Shown in pieces: positions 54,432 to 64,000 of a stretch of 64,000 bases of DNA. The position numbers and the translations under genes are program-made. The first letter of the stretch is position 1. Each line of letters opens with the position of its first letter. The notes under the pieces are model-generated. The model had not been told where the DNA came from. It was given only the letters and a program-made list of their open reading frames with translations, and ran no database searches. Source of the stretch: Erwinia pyri (GTDB lineage: Bacteria > Pseudomonadota > Gammaproteobacteria > Enterobacterales > Enterobacteriaceae); assembly GCF_030758455.1 (NCBI RefSeq), contig NZ_CP132353.1, positions 620,001 through 684,000 of the forward strand, read 5' to 3'.

Positions 54432-56171
54432 TCAGGATGGCGAGGATGGCGGTAAAAGTCTGCCAAGCCCGTGCCGGGCAGCCAGACGGCTCAGGGTTTC
54501 CGCAACGTGCTGTTCCTTATCGTGAACAGACCAGCTACGCTCCTGCGCCAGCAGCGCGGCTACCTCTTCAATCAGCGGGAGGGTAAGCTGGCCGCTGACA
54601 GCAAGATGCGTACGCCTGATCAGCAGGTCCTCCAGCGTCTCTACCTGCTCATAGCGGATAAGGAAACGCAGCTCATTCTGGCTCCACTCCGGGTGGGCCT
54701 GCAGCTGTGTGTCGGGTTGCTGCTGCATAAAAGCCATAACCGCTTCTGCCCGCGTACCGTAGCGCGAGAGCAACTGAGCAGTGCGGGTCGGTGACAGCGC
54801 ATAGGTACTGCTCTGCTGCTTTATCCACTCCTGTCTGCCTGCGGCGGCGGGAAAATGGCTGCCGCCACCAATCGCCATCTCTACGGTGCTTACTTTGCGC
54901 TTTTCCCCCAGCAGCTTCAGCACCCGGTCAGCGGCTTGTTCGCCGAAGCTGCGGAATGTGGTCCATTTGCCACCGACCAGACAGAGCGTGGTGAAATCCC
55001 GCCCGGCAAGAGGCGGCAGCAGAACCAGCGAGTGGTTACGGGAAATAGTGCCGCTGTGAGTGGCTTCGCTGGCAGGCAGCGGGCGCACACCGCTGAAGGT
55101 GTAAAGCACGTCTTCCCCGCTCACCTGAAGGTTGGGGAAAATAAAGCGCAGGGAGTCCAGAATATAGTTCTGCTCCTCCTCTTCGCACACCGCCTCCGGG
55201 TTATCTACCCGTATATCGGTTGAACCAACCAGCACGTTGCCGTACCACGGGAACATAATACAGACCCGCCCCTCCTGGTTTTCGTAATAGATCATTTCGC
55301 CATCCAGCATCTGCAACAGCGCCGGACTGCGCAGGATCAGATGCGAGCCTTTGGTGCCGCCAATCAGCTTATTTGCTGGCAGGGCGGGGCTTAACGTGCC
55401 GTTCAGCTGGTCAATCCATGCGCCGGTAGCGTTCACCACTACATGGGGCGTCAGCGTAAAAGTCTCGCCGCTCAGGAGATCGCGCAGGGTAAGCTTTTCG
55501 CCGTCGCACTGCTCAACGCTGAGGTAGTTCAGCGCCAGCGCACCGGGCGCCGCGCGTTCAGCATCCTCAATCAGCTCAAAACCCAGGCGTTCCGGGGCGG
55601 CGATCCACGCATCATAATAGGCCGCGCTGTATTTCACCCACCCGGCAAACCCTGGCCAGCGCTGGTGCGTTTGCTGCTGATTATGCATCTGATGTCTGGG
55701 CATGGTGCCAAACTGGCGGGACCAGGTATCGTAAAGCGTCAGACCCGTTTTAATCACCAGTGCCCCGCGTCGGCTGGGCTGGTCTGAAAGCTGCAAAAAG
55801 CATTTGCCGGCATTCATCAGCCCGCCGGTCCGGCTGCCAATGGGCACAGTGGTACGTAAAGGAGCAACGTAGTGCGGAGCATTCTTCAGCAGCCGATCCC
55901 GCTCCTGTACGGACTCTTTAACCAGCCCAAACTCACCGGTTTCCAGATAGCGCAATCCGCCATGGATCATACGCGACAGTGCGCCGCTGGCTGCCTGGCA
56001 CCAGTCGCCTTTCTCCACCATCACTACCGGGATCCCCTGCAGAGCCAGCTCACGAAAGGTGCTGATGCCGTTGATCCCTCCACCGATAATCAGTACCGGC
56101 ACGCGGGTAAGCTGGCGGAGCCGCGCCAGTCGCGCATTACGTCCCTCGGGCTCTCTGCTCGCTGATGTCAT
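54432..56171 (-). CDS. FAD-dependent glycerol-3-phosphate dehydrogenase (GlpD-like)
   Basis: A 579-residue flavoprotein oxidising glycerol-3-phosphate to dihydroxyacetone phosphate. FAD-binding LIIGGGINGISTFRELAL at 28-45, SRMIHGGLRYLETGEFGLVKESVQERDRLL (DAO superfamily), KGSHLIL, FPWYGNVLVGSTD, and LVGGKWTTFRSFGEQAADRVL. It is longer than E. coli GlpD (501) with a C-terminal domain that looks like the regulatory or carboxyl domain of GlpO/GlpD proteins of other bacteria, so this may be a paralogue and not the canonical aerobic enzyme. A GGGAGGAAGGC site precedes ATG 56171. No glp operator was seen upstream. Confidence 0.85.
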   Translation of the reverse strand: MTSASREPEGRNARLARLRQLTRVPVLIIGGGINGISTFRELALQGIPVVMVEKGDWCQAASGALSRMIHGGLRYLETGEFGLVKESVQERDRLLKNAPHYVAPLRTTVPIGSRTGGLMNAGKCFLQLSDQPSRRGALVIKTGLTLYDTWSRQFGTMPRHQMHNQQQTHQRWPGFAGWVKYSAAYYDAWIAAPERLGFELIEDAERAAPGALALNYLSVEQCDGEKLTLRDLLSGETFTLTPHVVVNATGAWIDQLNGTLSPALPANKLIGGTKGSHLILRSPALLQMLDGEMIYYENQEGRVCIMFPWYGNVLVGSTDIRVDNPEAVCEEEEQNYILDSLRFIFPNLQVSGEDVLYTFSGVRPLPASEATHSGTISRNHSLVLLPPLAGRDFTTLCLVGGKWTTFRSFGEQAADRVLKLLGEKRKVSTVEMAIGGGSHFPAAAGRQEWIKQQSSTYALSPTRTAQLLSRYGTRAEAVMAFMQQQPDTQLQAHPEWSQNELRFLIRYEQVETLEDLLIRRTHLAVSGQLTLPLIEEVAALLAQERSWSVHDKEQHVAETLSRLAARHGLGRLLPPSSPS

Positions 56172-56503
56172 GCCTTCCTCCCGCTTAACGAACCTCTGTG
56201 AGGTATAGCCAGGCAGGAGGAGAACACCACTCTCGCGTTACAAAAGTGTTAACTGGAACGAAGGGGGGCTGCGGAGATAAAAAAATAAAACCAGCAGAGC
56301 AGAGAGCAGGAGGGGCGCATGACATAAATAAAATACAGCACAAAATGACCATATTTGTGTGTATTTACGTCAAATGACATATTTTCTTAAAGATTATGTA
56401 AGAAAAACCGCACGAAAGGGTCATATAAATCCACATTTTGTCACGCTTCTCAGGCTACTATCTCACCCGGAAAATCTAAGACAATTCTTATCAGGGATCT
56501 GTG
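56172..56503. other. Divergent promoter region, GlpD-like/porin
   Basis: 332 bases between divergent genes, AT-rich toward the porin (TTTTCTTAAAGATTATG). It contains both promoters. I see no operator I can name. Confidence 0.4.
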
Positions 56504-57655
56504 ATGTTAACAAAAATGCGTGTTTTAACTCAGGCCATTGGGCTGGGGCTGCTGGTGGGCAGTGCGTCGTTTGCCGCTCATGCTGAAATTACCGTTCTGA
56601 AAGCCGATCCGCAGGCTGGCGACCCGCTTAGCCGCCTGAACTTTACCGTCGGTGGCAGTATTCGTCCGCAATTCAACAATCTGACCGGCGATGGGGATAA
56701 AGGTTCCTATAAGCGTAACGGTTTTGATGGCGGCACCCGCTTCCGTTTCCTGGCGGATTACTACCTGTTTGATGATGTAAGCTGGGTAGGTTACTACGAG
56801 CTGGGCGTGAATATTCCGGCGCTGTTCAACTGGGACAATCACCATGCTGATAACGATCACGATACCAGTCGCCGTATGCTCTATACCGGTTTCCAGAGCA
56901 AAACCTGGGGTAAGCTGACGTTTGGCCAGCAAAACAGCGTTTATTATGATGTTGTTGGCTCAAAAACGGATATCTGGGACTACGACATGTTGGCTCAGGC
57001 TCCTGGTATCGGCATTAAAGGTGATTACGACGGCTCTTATCGTTCCCGTAAAATGCTGAAGTATAAAAACACCTTCGGCGATGCTGACCTCTATGCTTCT
57101 TACCTGTTTGAAGACAGCGAATATCTGCCGGGTAACGGCCTGCGCTACAAGCGTAACGGCGGCGGCTCGCTGGGCGTGGATTATCACCTGACCAAAGACC
57201 TGACCTGGGGCGCGGCCTGGAACTATACCCGTGCAGAGATGCGCAACCCGGGTAACGATGATTCAAAAGCCTACGACCAGAACATCTACGGTACCGCTCT
57301 TAGCTGGAAACCGGATAACTGGACCTTCACCTTCGGCGGTGGATACTACCAGGACTTTGCCCCAACTAAACTGAAAGATGTGAATAACTACTTCGCTAAC
57401 GATGCGTGGGGAATTGAATATCTGGCTGGTTATACCATCCCGGTTGGCCAGTATGGCCTGAAAACCTTTATGCCATACGTTATGGGTGACCGTCTGGAAT
57501 TTGTTAACGGCCGCGATTACCAACGTATCGATAACGGCGTGGGCGTGACCTTCCAGCTGGATTACGGCTTCCGCGTGGATTACGAGCACGTATTCACCTC
57601 CAGCACCGACAACCTGGGTGATATGAACCTGGTTCGTCTGCGTTACGACTTCTGA
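56504..57655 (+). CDS. Outer-membrane porin
   Basis: A 383-residue beta-barrel. Signal peptide residues 1-27 (GLGLLVGSASFAAHA, cleavage before E). The mature protein alternates aromatic and polar residues, begins a barrel with LNFTVGGSIRPQFNNL, contains a typical acidic loop (DNHHADNDHD), and ends LVRLRYDF with the C-terminal Phe needed for BAM-mediated insertion. It belongs to the general Gram-negative porin type rather than OmpF/OmpC, and substrate is unknown. ATG 56504 is chosen over the adjacent GTG at 56501 by the TCAGGG spacing; both give nearly the same product. A strong terminator follows. Confidence 0.88.
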   Translation: MLTKMRVLTQAIGLGLLVGSASFAAHAEITVLKADPQAGDPLSRLNFTVGGSIRPQFNNLTGDGDKGSYKRNGFDGGTRFRFLADYYLFDDVSWVGYYELGVNIPALFNWDNHHADNDHDTSRRMLYTGFQSKTWGKLTFGQQNSVYYDVVGSKTDIWDYDMLAQAPGIGIKGDYDGSYRSRKMLKYKNTFGDADLYASYLFEDSEYLPGNGLRYKRNGGGSLGVDYHLTKDLTWGAAWNYTRAEMRNPGNDDSKAYDQNIYGTALSWKPDNWTFTFGGGYYQDFAPTKLKDVNNYFANDAWGIEYLAGYTIPVGQYGLKTFMPYVMGDRLEFVNGRDYQRIDNGVGVTFQLDYGFRVDYEHVFTSSTDNLGDMNLVRLRYDF

Positions 57656-57708
57656 TTTCCTGAACGCTGCAGGGAGCAAGTTCCTCCCTGAGGTGTAGCG
57701 AAACCAGC

Positions 57709-57734
57709 AACGCTCCGGCCTTTGCCGGAGCGTT
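57709..57734 (+). terminator. Rho-independent terminator of the porin gene
   Basis: AACGCTCCGGC (57709-57719) pairs perfectly with GCCGGAGCGTT (57724-57734), with T residues running on from the stem. Confidence 0.92.
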
Positions 57735-57829
57735 TTTATTCAGCCAGCGCGGCCACTATTCCTTCCCGAAAAAACGCTGAGTCATCTTCATGACAGGGAT
57801 CTGCACCTGAGCGTGATGATGCACTGCTG

Positions 57830-58219
57830 TCACAGGTCGCCAGTCATGTATTGCGCTACGCCGTTACCAAAGCTCCAGTCACCTTTGCTGTTAGTGATAA
57901 AACTGATCATCACGTCGCTGGCCAAAATACCGCAGCTCTCTTTCAGCTCCCGGCAGAGTTCCGCCATAAAGAATTGTTTCTGCTCGTCGCTGCGTGGGCT
58001 GGTGAAAACCCTTACCATGACCAGGTTATCGGTACGCGTCAGCCCCAGGCCGGTATCTTCAAAAACCATCTGGTAAGGTTTGTTTTCATGAACAATCTGG
58101 TAGCGATCGCGCTCTGGCACTTTAAAAGCAGCCAGCACCGCACGGTGAGCGGCATCCAGCAAAGTTCGCATCTCAGATTCTGAACGGCCCTGAATCACAT
58201 CAAATTGCAGTAAAGGCAT
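57830..58219 (-). CDS. Tautomerase-family protein
   Basis: A 129-residue tautomerase-superfamily protein. Pro1 exposed after Met removal (MPLLQFDVIQGRS) is the catalytic base of the family, and the length corresponds to a fused two-unit (YusQ/MSAD-like) form. The substrate is not known; relatives act on phenylpyruvate-like or halogenated compounds. A CAGGGGA site precedes ATG 58219. It is divergent from a LysR regulator gene 136 bases away, which probably controls it. Confidence 0.85.
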   Translation of the reverse strand: MPLLQFDVIQGRSESEMRTLLDAAHRAVLAAFKVPERDRYQIVHENKPYQMVFEDTGLGLTRTDNLVMVRVFTSPRSDEQKQFFMAELCRELKESCGILASDVMISFITNSKGDWSFGNGVAQYMTGDL

Positions 58220-58355
58220 ACTTTTCCCCTGATATCAGTTAAATCACAGAGAGAGGACAGGCTCTCTGCGGCTATGTCAGAACTCACTTTACGGTGATTA
58301 AACGGTGGGAAAAAGCGCTATACTTAAATTGATTATTTACTATAGTGAACAATAG

Positions 58356-59279
58356 ATGAAAGAGGCAAAGAGCGACGCCCTGTGGGTACACCTGCACTGG
58401 CTGATGATGCTGGCTGAGCAGGGGAGCTTTACCCGCGCAGCAGAAAGGCTTGAAGTCAGCAAAGCGGCCATGAGTCAGAAAATTAAGGAGCTGGAGCAAT
58501 TCGCCGGCGTGCCTCTGGTGATGCGAACCACGCGCAGTGTACGGCTCACCAGCGCGGGGGAGAAGCTGGTAGAGGAGCTACGGCTGCCTTTCGCCCAGAT
58601 CGAGCAGAGCTTCTTCAGCGTGCGTGATTCGGCAGGCCCGCTGCGCGGGTTAATACGGGTTACGGCGCCCGTAGCTTTTGCCCGTCAACAGCTTGTACCC
58701 CATATCACCGCTTTTCTGCGTGAACATCCACAGGTTCGTATTCAGTTAGAAGTCTCTGACCGGCTGGTCTCTCTGGCCAGTGAAGGCTTCGACCTGGCTA
58801 TCCGTCACAGCGACAGCCTGCCGGAAACGCATGTTGCGTTACCGCTTTGCGCCACCCGCGCGCAGGTTGTGGCATCGCCCGCTTATCTGGCTGAACACGG
58901 TTTTCCGCAGACGCCGGAAGAACTCAGCGCTCATCAATGCCTTTATTATCCTCGCGGGACGGAAACGCCCCGCTGGACATTCACTTCGTTGCATCAGGGG
59001 CAGGCACCGGTGACGGTAAATGTATCCGGCCCCTTTGCGACGAATAACAGTGAATCCATCCGGGATGCCGCGCTGGACGGTCTGGGGATCGCGCTTTTAC
59101 CCGATTTCAGTGCACGGGCTGCGCTGCGGCAGGGGCGACTGGTGGAGATTTTGCCTGACTGGCAAACGGCCGGAGCATTTGCCAGTACGCTGTATGTGCT
59201 GCGCCCGTGGTCTGCTCAGGTGCCCCGCGCCGTCAGCACTTTTATCCACTGGCTGCGTCAGGCTTTTCAGGAGAAGTAA
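58356..59279 (+). CDS. LysR-family regulator
   Basis: A 307-residue LysR-type regulator. N-terminal winged HTH (about 15-70: [29 protein letters not shown] split across the helices), followed by the effector domain typical of the CrgA-like/AaeR-like group ([45 protein letters not shown]). It is divergent from the tautomerase gene and probably regulates it, using aromatic-type ligands in related proteins. Confidence 0.9.
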   Translation: MKEAKSDALWVHLHWLMMLAEQGSFTRAAERLEVSKAAMSQKIKELEQFAGVPLVMRTTRSVRLTSAGEKLVEELRLPFAQIEQSFFSVRDSAGPLRGLIRVTAPVAFARQQLVPHITAFLREHPQVRIQLEVSDRLVSLASEGFDLAIRHSDSLPETHVALPLCATRAQVVASPAYLAEHGFPQTPEELSAHQCLYYPRGTETPRWTFTSLHQGQAPVTVNVSGPFATNNSESIRDAALDGLGIALLPDFSARAALRQGRLVEILPDWQTAGAFASTLYVLRPWSAQVPRAVSTFIHWLRQAFQEK

Positions 59280-59281
59280 AC

Positions 59282-59809
59282 ATGAACGAAACCGATGAAC
59301 ATACGATAACGGATATCCTGGCTCCGGGATTGCGCGTGGTTTTTTGCGGCATCAATCCGGGTAAATCCTCTGCCCATATGGGTTTTCATTTTGCCCATAA
59401 AGGGAACCGCTTCTGGAAAACGATCTGGCTGGCGGGCTTTACGACCCGGCAGCTGAAGCCGGAACAGGAGCAGCAGCTGCTTGATACCGGCTGCGGTATT
59501 ACCATGCTGGTGGAGCGTCCCACTAAGGAAGCGACTGAACTGTCGCGTGACGAATTGCGTGAAGGGGGCAGGGCGCTGATTGAGAAAATTCAGGTCTACC
59601 AGCCCACTGCTTTAGCTGTACTGGGTAAACAGGCATGGAAGCAGGCGGCCAGGGTCAGCAAGGTGGAGTGGGGCAGGCAGCCGCATACCATCGGCGAAAC
59701 GGAAGTTTGGGTGTTGCCCAACCCAAGCGGCCTGAACCGTGCTTCTCAGGATGAGCTGACGGCTGCCTATCGTGAGTTAGATGTGGCGCTGGCGGCGCGG
59801 GGTCGTTAA
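59282..59809 (+). CDS. mug: Mug, G/U mismatch-specific DNA glycosylase
   Basis: A 175-residue mismatch-specific uracil-DNA glycosylase removing U and ethenocytosine opposite G. The active-site motif [17 protein letters not shown] (about 24-40) contains the catalytic Asn, and [11 protein letters not shown] (near 145-155) is the intercalation motif. ATG 59282 lies 2 bases after the LysR stop and follows AGGAG inside that gene. Its neighbourhood next to rpoD is the one in E. coli. Confidence 0.95.
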   Translation: MNETDEHTITDILAPGLRVVFCGINPGKSSAHMGFHFAHKGNRFWKTIWLAGFTTRQLKPEQEQQLLDTGCGITMLVERPTKEATELSRDELREGGRALIEKIQVYQPTALAVLGKQAWKQAARVSKVEWGRQPHTIGETEVWVLPNPSGLNRASQDELTAAYRELDVALAARGR

Positions 59810-60130
59810 TTCACGGGGAGCGGTAGCCGCGTTTCAGCCCGGTTGCATAAAAATTAGTGCCAGATCGTACTTTAGTGAATCAGAAGGAAGTAAGCGAAGC
59901 GAGTGCGCTACACTGCGCGACGGGTGCTCAGGATCTTTCTGTCCTGAGTTGCCGGGACAGAAAGAGAAAAGCCCCACTTGACGTTAATCAAAGTGAGGCC
60001 GCTCTTACATCGCACAATGTAAAGGTAGCCTTTTACCCGCTGAAAAGCAATGGAGAAGGAGGCCAAAGATGGCACAAAAAATGTTCACCCTCTGTTTAAT
60101 AGTGGTCTGGTGAGCACCCTTCGGACATAA
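59810..60130. other. Intergenic region, mug to rpoD terminator
   Basis: About 320 bases. An imperfect hairpin GCCCCACTTGA/TCAAAGTGAGGC lies near 59972-60001 and could terminate mug. I do not see a gene or tRNA; short frames here overlap and lack ribosome sites. Confidence 0.4.
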
Positions 60131-60160
60131 AAAAAGCCCCGGCCTGTGCCGGGGCTTTTT
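60131..60160 (-). terminator. rpoD terminator
   Basis: AAAAAGCCCCGGC (60131-60143) and GCCGGGGCTTTTT (60148-60160) form a 13-bp perfect stem with T-rich ends on both strands. It ends rpoD and can act in both directions. Confidence 0.93.
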
Positions 60161-60176
60161 ACCTGCTCAGGACAAA

Positions 60177-62018
60177 TTAATCGTCCAGGAAGCTACGCAG
60201 TACTTCAGAGCGGCTTGGATGACGCAGTTTACGCAGCGCCTTCGCTTCAATCTGACGGATACGCTCACGTGTCACGTCAAACTGTTTGCCCACTTCTTCC
60301 AGCGTATGGTCGGTATTCATATCAATACCAAAGCGCATACGCAGCACTTTCGCTTCACGAGCGGTCAGGCCAGCCAGCACATCGTGCGTGGCAGAACGCA
60401 GGCTCTCGGAGGTGGCTGAGTCCAGCGGCAGCTCCAGCGTGGTGTCTTCGATAAAATCACCCAGATGCGAATCTTCATCATCACCAATCGGCGTCTCCAT
60501 GGAGATCGGCTCTTTAGCGATTTTCAGCACCTTACGGATCTTATCTTCCGGCATCAGCATGCGCTCGGCCAGCTCTTCCGGCGTCGGCTCACGGCCCATC
60601 TCCTGCAGCATCTGGCGAGAGATACGGTTGAGCTTGTTAATGGTCTCAATCATATGCACCGGAATACGAATGGTGCGCGCCTGGTCAGCAATGGAGCGGG
60701 TGATAGCCTGACGGATCCACCAGGTGGCATAAGTTGAGAACTTATAACCACGACGATATTCAAACTTATCAACCGCTTTCATCAGACCAATGTTACCTTC
60801 CTGGATCAAGTCCAGGAACTGCAGGCCACGGTTGGTATACTTTTTGGCAATGGAGATAACCAGACGCAAGTTTGCTTCAACCATCTCTTTCTTCGCACGG
60901 CGAGCCTTGGCTTCACCGATAGACATACGACGGTTGATATCCTTAACCTGCTCGATAGTCAGGCCGGTCTCTTCTTCAATCTGACCCAGCTTCATCAGAC
61001 CACGCTGCACGTCTTCAGAAACATCTTTCAGCTTTTCAGACCATGGCTTGTTCATCGCCAGAGCCGCTTTAAACCAGGTTTCGCTGGTTTCATTGCCGGT
61101 GAAGAGCGTGATGAAGTTCTTCTTCGGCATCTTACAGATCTCAACACAGAGCTTCATGATCAGACGTTCTTGCGTACGAACGCGGTCCATCATGGTGCGC
61201 ATGTTGTTTACCAGGAAGTCGAACTGCTTCGGCACCAGGCGGAACTGTTTGAAGACGTCAGAAAGATTCTGAATCTCGGTAACGGCATCGGCGTGACTGC
61301 GGCCTTTGGCTTTGATAACGGTACGCGCTTTCTCGTACTGTACGCGCAGGTCGTTAAACTTCTCGCGCGCCAGTTCCGGATCGATGCTGTTGTCATCGTC
61401 GGCGGTGTCGTCATCTTCTTCATCTTCATCTTCGTCGTCGTCACGCTCATCTTCAGAAAGCTCCGACCCTACATGTGTTGCGGTAGGGGCGATATCTTCT
61501 TCAGCGTTAGGATCGACAAAACCGGTAATCATATCAGACAGGCGTGCTTCGCCCGCTTCAACGCGATCGTACTGCTCCAGCAGATAGGTAATCGCTTCCG
61601 GATATTCAGCAACGGAACACTGTACCTGGTTGATACCGTCTTCGATGCGTTTAGCGATGTCGATTTCGCCTTCGCGCGTCAGCAGTTCAACGGTACCCAT
61701 TTCACGCATGTACATGCGAACCGGGTCAGTTGTACGTCCGATTTCAGATTCAACGCTGGATAACACTTGAGCAGCCGCTTCGGCAGCATCTTCGTCCGTG
61801 TCGCTGCTGTTTTCGTTCAGCATCAGATCGTCGGCATCAGGCGCTTCTTCCACAACCTGGATGCCCATATCGTTGATCATCTGAATGATGTCTTCGATCT
61901 GATCGGAGTCGACGATATCTTCCGGCAGATGGTCATTGACCTCGGCATAGGTCAGATAGCCTTGCTCTTTACCACGGGTGACAAGAAGCTTAAGCTGTGA
62001 CTGCGGGTTTTGCTCCAT
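60177..62018 (-). CDS. rpoD: RpoD, primary sigma factor sigma-70
   Basis: A 613-residue sigma-70, identical in length to E. coli RpoD. Region 1.1 at the N-terminus ([31 protein letters not shown]), an acidic non-conserved region ([11 protein letters not shown]), region 2 with [17 protein letters not shown] and [15 protein letters not shown] (-10 recognition and melting), region 3, and region 4 with [23 protein letters not shown] (-35 recognition). It directs RNA polymerase to housekeeping promoters. Last gene of the rpsU-dnaG-rpoD operon. Confidence 0.99.
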   Translation of the reverse strand: MEQNPQSQLKLLVTRGKEQGYLTYAEVNDHLPEDIVDSDQIEDIIQMINDMGIQVVEEAPDADDLMLNENSSDTDEDAAEAAAQVLSSVESEIGRTTDPVRMYMREMGTVELLTREGEIDIAKRIEDGINQVQCSVAEYPEAITYLLEQYDRVEAGEARLSDMITGFVDPNAEEDIAPTATHVGSELSEDERDDDEDEDEEDDDTADDDNSIDPELAREKFNDLRVQYEKARTVIKAKGRSHADAVTEIQNLSDVFKQFRLVPKQFDFLVNNMRTMMDRVRTQERLIMKLCVEICKMPKKNFITLFTGNETSETWFKAALAMNKPWSEKLKDVSEDVQRGLMKLGQIEEETGLTIEQVKDINRRMSIGEAKARRAKKEMVEANLRLVISIAKKYTNRGLQFLDLIQEGNIGLMKAVDKFEYRRGYKFSTYATWWIRQAITRSIADQARTIRIPVHMIETINKLNRISRQMLQEMGREPTPEELAERMLMPEDKIRKVLKIAKEPISMETPIGDDEDSHLGDFIEDTTLELPLDSATSESLRSATHDVLAGLTAREAKVLRMRFGIDMNTDHTLEEVGKQFDVTRERIRQIEAKALRKLRHPSRSEVLRSFLDD

Positions 62019-62188
62019 AAGACGGTATCCACACTTCTGTTAAATTAGATTGGTGTCGGTCAGCTATGCATGATGCCAACAATAACAGTGAGGGCGTTGG
62101 ATTTTTGCCGCTGCCCATCGAAGCGGCTGCCAGGCTCGACCTGGCGCATTATCGGCACTTAAGCCGCGGATATTCTGTAATAGTTATC

Positions 62189-63934
62189 TTATTTCTTTGC
62201 TAAAGCCTGGCTCAGCGTCCAGAACTCGCGGCGTTCTTCCGCGTTCAGTCCATGGGTGCGGTCGCGCGCAATCAGCTCTTCAAGCCTGCGCTCCAGCGCC
62301 GCGTCATACATGCTGGCCAGCGAATCCTTAAACATAGTTTCCACTTCATCTTCTACGATCATGTGGTTCCATGTGGCCAGAGTTTCAAGGCTCTGGCTAA
62401 ATTTTGTTCCACGGTATAACTCTAGTAGCTGTCCAGTGGTCAGGCCAGGATGAGCAACGCAAGTGCTCACTAACTCCACAAATAGTGGAAAGCCCGCCAT
62501 CTCTGACGCCTGCAGCCCGTCAAGGGGCGGAACCATCGCCGCCAGCGCCGGATTCTGAATCAGTAACCCAATCAGTATACGCATGGTGGTGCGTTTAAGC
62601 TGCGGCTGCTGCGGCGGTTTCGCATTCTCGCCCTGTTTTGGCATCAGCTTGTCCAGCTGATTATCATCCAGGATGCCTAACTTGCTTCCCAGCGTCTGCC
62701 GCAAATAGATACGTAACGTTTCGCCGGGAACCTGACTAATCAGCGGTAATGCCAGCGTACTGAGCTGAGCGCGACCATCCGGCGAACGCAAATCCACCTG
62801 CGGCAGCAGCGTGTCAAACAGGAAAGCGGAGAGCGGCATAGCCTGCTCCATCCTGGCTTCAAAAGCTTCTTTTCCCTCTTTACGCACCAGCGTATCGGGA
62901 TCTTCGCCATCCGGCAGGAACATAAAGCGTAGCTGACGACCGTCATTCATGTAAGGCAATGCGGTTTCCAGCGCTCGCCATGCTGCTTCCCGGCCCGCTC
63001 TGTCGCCGTCATAGCAACATATAACGTTATCGGTCGTGCGAAACAGAAGTTGAATATGTTCAGGCGTGGTAGAGGTCCCCAACGACGCAACGGCATAATC
63101 GATGCCAAACTGCGCCAGCGCCACCACATCCATATAGCCTTCCACCACCAGCAGCTTCGCCGGTTCAGGATGCTTTTTTTGCGCTTCATAGAGGCCGTAC
63201 AACTGCCGGCCCTTGTGAAAAATATCCGTTTCCGGTGAGTTAAGGTATTTCGGTACGCCATCGCCAAGCACGCGGCCGCCAAACCCTATCACCCGCCCGC
63301 GCTTGTCGTGGATCGGGAACATCACCCGCTCGCGGAAGCGGTCGTAACTGCGGCCCTGATCGTTAGTGACCAGCATGCCCGCATCGATCAATGCCTGGCG
63401 ATCGTCCTGATTGCGACCAAATCGCTTCAGGGCGTTATCCCAGCCTGCGGGAGCGAAGCCGATAGAGAAATGCCTGATGACATCGTCACTCAGACCACGA
63501 TTAGCGAGGTATTCGCGCGCGGCGGCTGCCTGACTCTGCGAAAGCGACTGCTGATAAAACTCGTTCAGGCCGCCCATCAATTGATAGAGACTCTGGCGCT
63601 GATGGCGCTCAAGCTGGCTGGGACCCGTGCCGCTTTCATAGGGCACTTCAAGGCCGTAAAGCGTAGCCAGCTCCTCAATGCTCTCCACAAATTCCAGACG
63701 ATCGTAATTCATCAGGAAGTCGACGGCATTGCCGTGAGCGCCACAGCCGAAGCAGTGGTAAAACTGTTTTTCACCGTTCACGGTGAAAGAGGGGGTTTTT
63801 TCGTTATGGAAAGGACAGCACGCGTGGTAGTTCTTGCCCTGCTTCTTTAACTTTACGCGCGCATCGATAAGATCCACGATGTCCGTGCGTGCCAGCAAGT
63901 CATTGATAAATACACGTGGAATTCGTCCAGCCAT
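62189..63934 (-). CDS. dnaG: DnaG primase
   Basis: A 581-residue DNA primase that makes RNA primers at the replication fork. Zinc-binding domain Cys40, His43, Cys61, Cys64 (CPFHNEKTPSF and FYHCFGCGAHG), followed by the RNA polymerase domain and Toprim (LLVVEGYMDVVAL, CYDGDRAG), and the C-terminal helicase-binding domain that contacts DnaB. Start ATG 63934 follows the operon terminator. Internal rpoD promoters are known inside the end of dnaG in E. coli; I did not map them here. Confidence 0.99.
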   Translation of the reverse strand: MAGRIPRVFINDLLARTDIVDLIDARVKLKKQGKNYHACCPFHNEKTPSFTVNGEKQFYHCFGCGAHGNAVDFLMNYDRLEFVESIEELATLYGLEVPYESGTGPSQLERHQRQSLYQLMGGLNEFYQQSLSQSQAAAAREYLANRGLSDDVIRHFSIGFAPAGWDNALKRFGRNQDDRQALIDAGMLVTNDQGRSYDRFRERVMFPIHDKRGRVIGFGGRVLGDGVPKYLNSPETDIFHKGRQLYGLYEAQKKHPEPAKLLVVEGYMDVVALAQFGIDYAVASLGTSTTPEHIQLLFRTTDNVICCYDGDRAGREAAWRALETALPYMNDGRQLRFMFLPDGEDPDTLVRKEGKEAFEARMEQAMPLSAFLFDTLLPQVDLRSPDGRAQLSTLALPLISQVPGETLRIYLRQTLGSKLGILDDNQLDKLMPKQGENAKPPQQPQLKRTTMRILIGLLIQNPALAAMVPPLDGLQASEMAGFPLFVELVSTCVAHPGLTTGQLLELYRGTKFSQSLETLATWNHMIVEDEVETMFKDSLASMYDAALERRLEELIARDRTHGLNAEERREFWTLSQALAKK

Positions 63935-63968
63935 AAGCCCCGGTTTATCAGCTCATAAACGAGAACAA

Positions 63969-63996
63969 GCCGCGCATTCCTTTCGGAAAGCACGGC
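63969..63996 (-). terminator. rpsU-dnaG intergenic terminator-like hairpin
   Basis: GCCGCGCATTCC (63969-63980) and GGAAAGCACGGC (63985-63996) can pair, with some mismatches, around TTTC, upstream of dnaG on the minus strand. The T1 terminator of the macromolecular synthesis operon lies at this place in E. coli and reduces dnaG expression. rpsU itself lies beyond the window. Confidence 0.7.
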
Positions 63997-64000
63997 CTTC

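Noticed and set aside
59810..60130. tRNA or small gene between mug and rpoD
   Set aside because: No cloverleaf and no supported start codon; overlapping short frames in several phases.

Overview
The window looks like a chromosomal segment of an enterobacterium, most probably Erwiniaceae (Pantoea, Erwinia or Mixta-like). The rpsU/dnaG/rpoD end, mug, ampH, opgB, mtr and rtcR/rtcB all read as enteric orthologues and the core genes are GC-rich. The genus is inference from the gene set and was not checked by alignment. Core housekeeping sequence is interrupted by two accessory stretches.

Bases 1-7.8 kb are the inner end of a P4-type satellite island. It holds small P4-like genes, a P4 alpha-type primase/helicase killed by two separate lesions, then an AT-rich cargo segment with one large membrane-anchored NACHT-like NTPase (a plausible antiphage gene). 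It ends at a tRNA 3'-end fragment with a terminator (probable att copy). Next to it is a deletion scar joining the start of an HTH gene to the 3' half of a DUF4153 membrane-protein gene. Bases 9.5-13.3 kb hold the RNA-repair locus: rtcR, a sigma-54 promoter, rtcB and a nucleotidyltransferase gene in the place often taken by rtcA. Bases 13.5-15.6 kb are a toxin-antitoxin graveyard: an intact higBA-like pair, two opposed IS3-family remnants, hipB and hipA tails, and an intact symE with its antisense SymR.

After mtr, bases 17.5-24.7 kb form an all-minus-strand accessory block: a membrane protein, a SAM methyltransferase and an HNH endonuclease in overlapping array, then a three-gene envelope operon (OmpA-domain lipoprotein, polytopic membrane protein with a long cytosolic tail, exported vWA-like protein). 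I do not recognise the latter as a named system; it is the best candidate here for something undescribed.

Bases 25-49 kb are metabolic and transport genes: a FUSC efflux protein, an exported type I 3-dehydroquinate dehydratase, idnO-like SDR, and a group consisting of a polar amino acid ABC transporter, a BisC-like molybdoenzyme, an MmgE/PrpD protein, an M20 deacylase, a GNAT acetyltransferase, an iron alcohol dehydrogenase and an LLM flavin monooxygenase. That combination matches the acetylate-oxidise-deacetylate salvage of S-modified cysteines known from Bacillus subtilis. A second ABC transporter with a DAO-type oxidase is controlled by a divergent LacI-family regulator with two perfect 14-bp palindromic operators. 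A FucO-like dehydrogenase and an APC permease follow. Bases 48.6-64 kb are mostly core: ampH, a chemoreceptor, opgB, a GlpD-like dehydrogenase, a porin, a tautomerase with divergent LysR regulator, mug, rpoD and dnaG.
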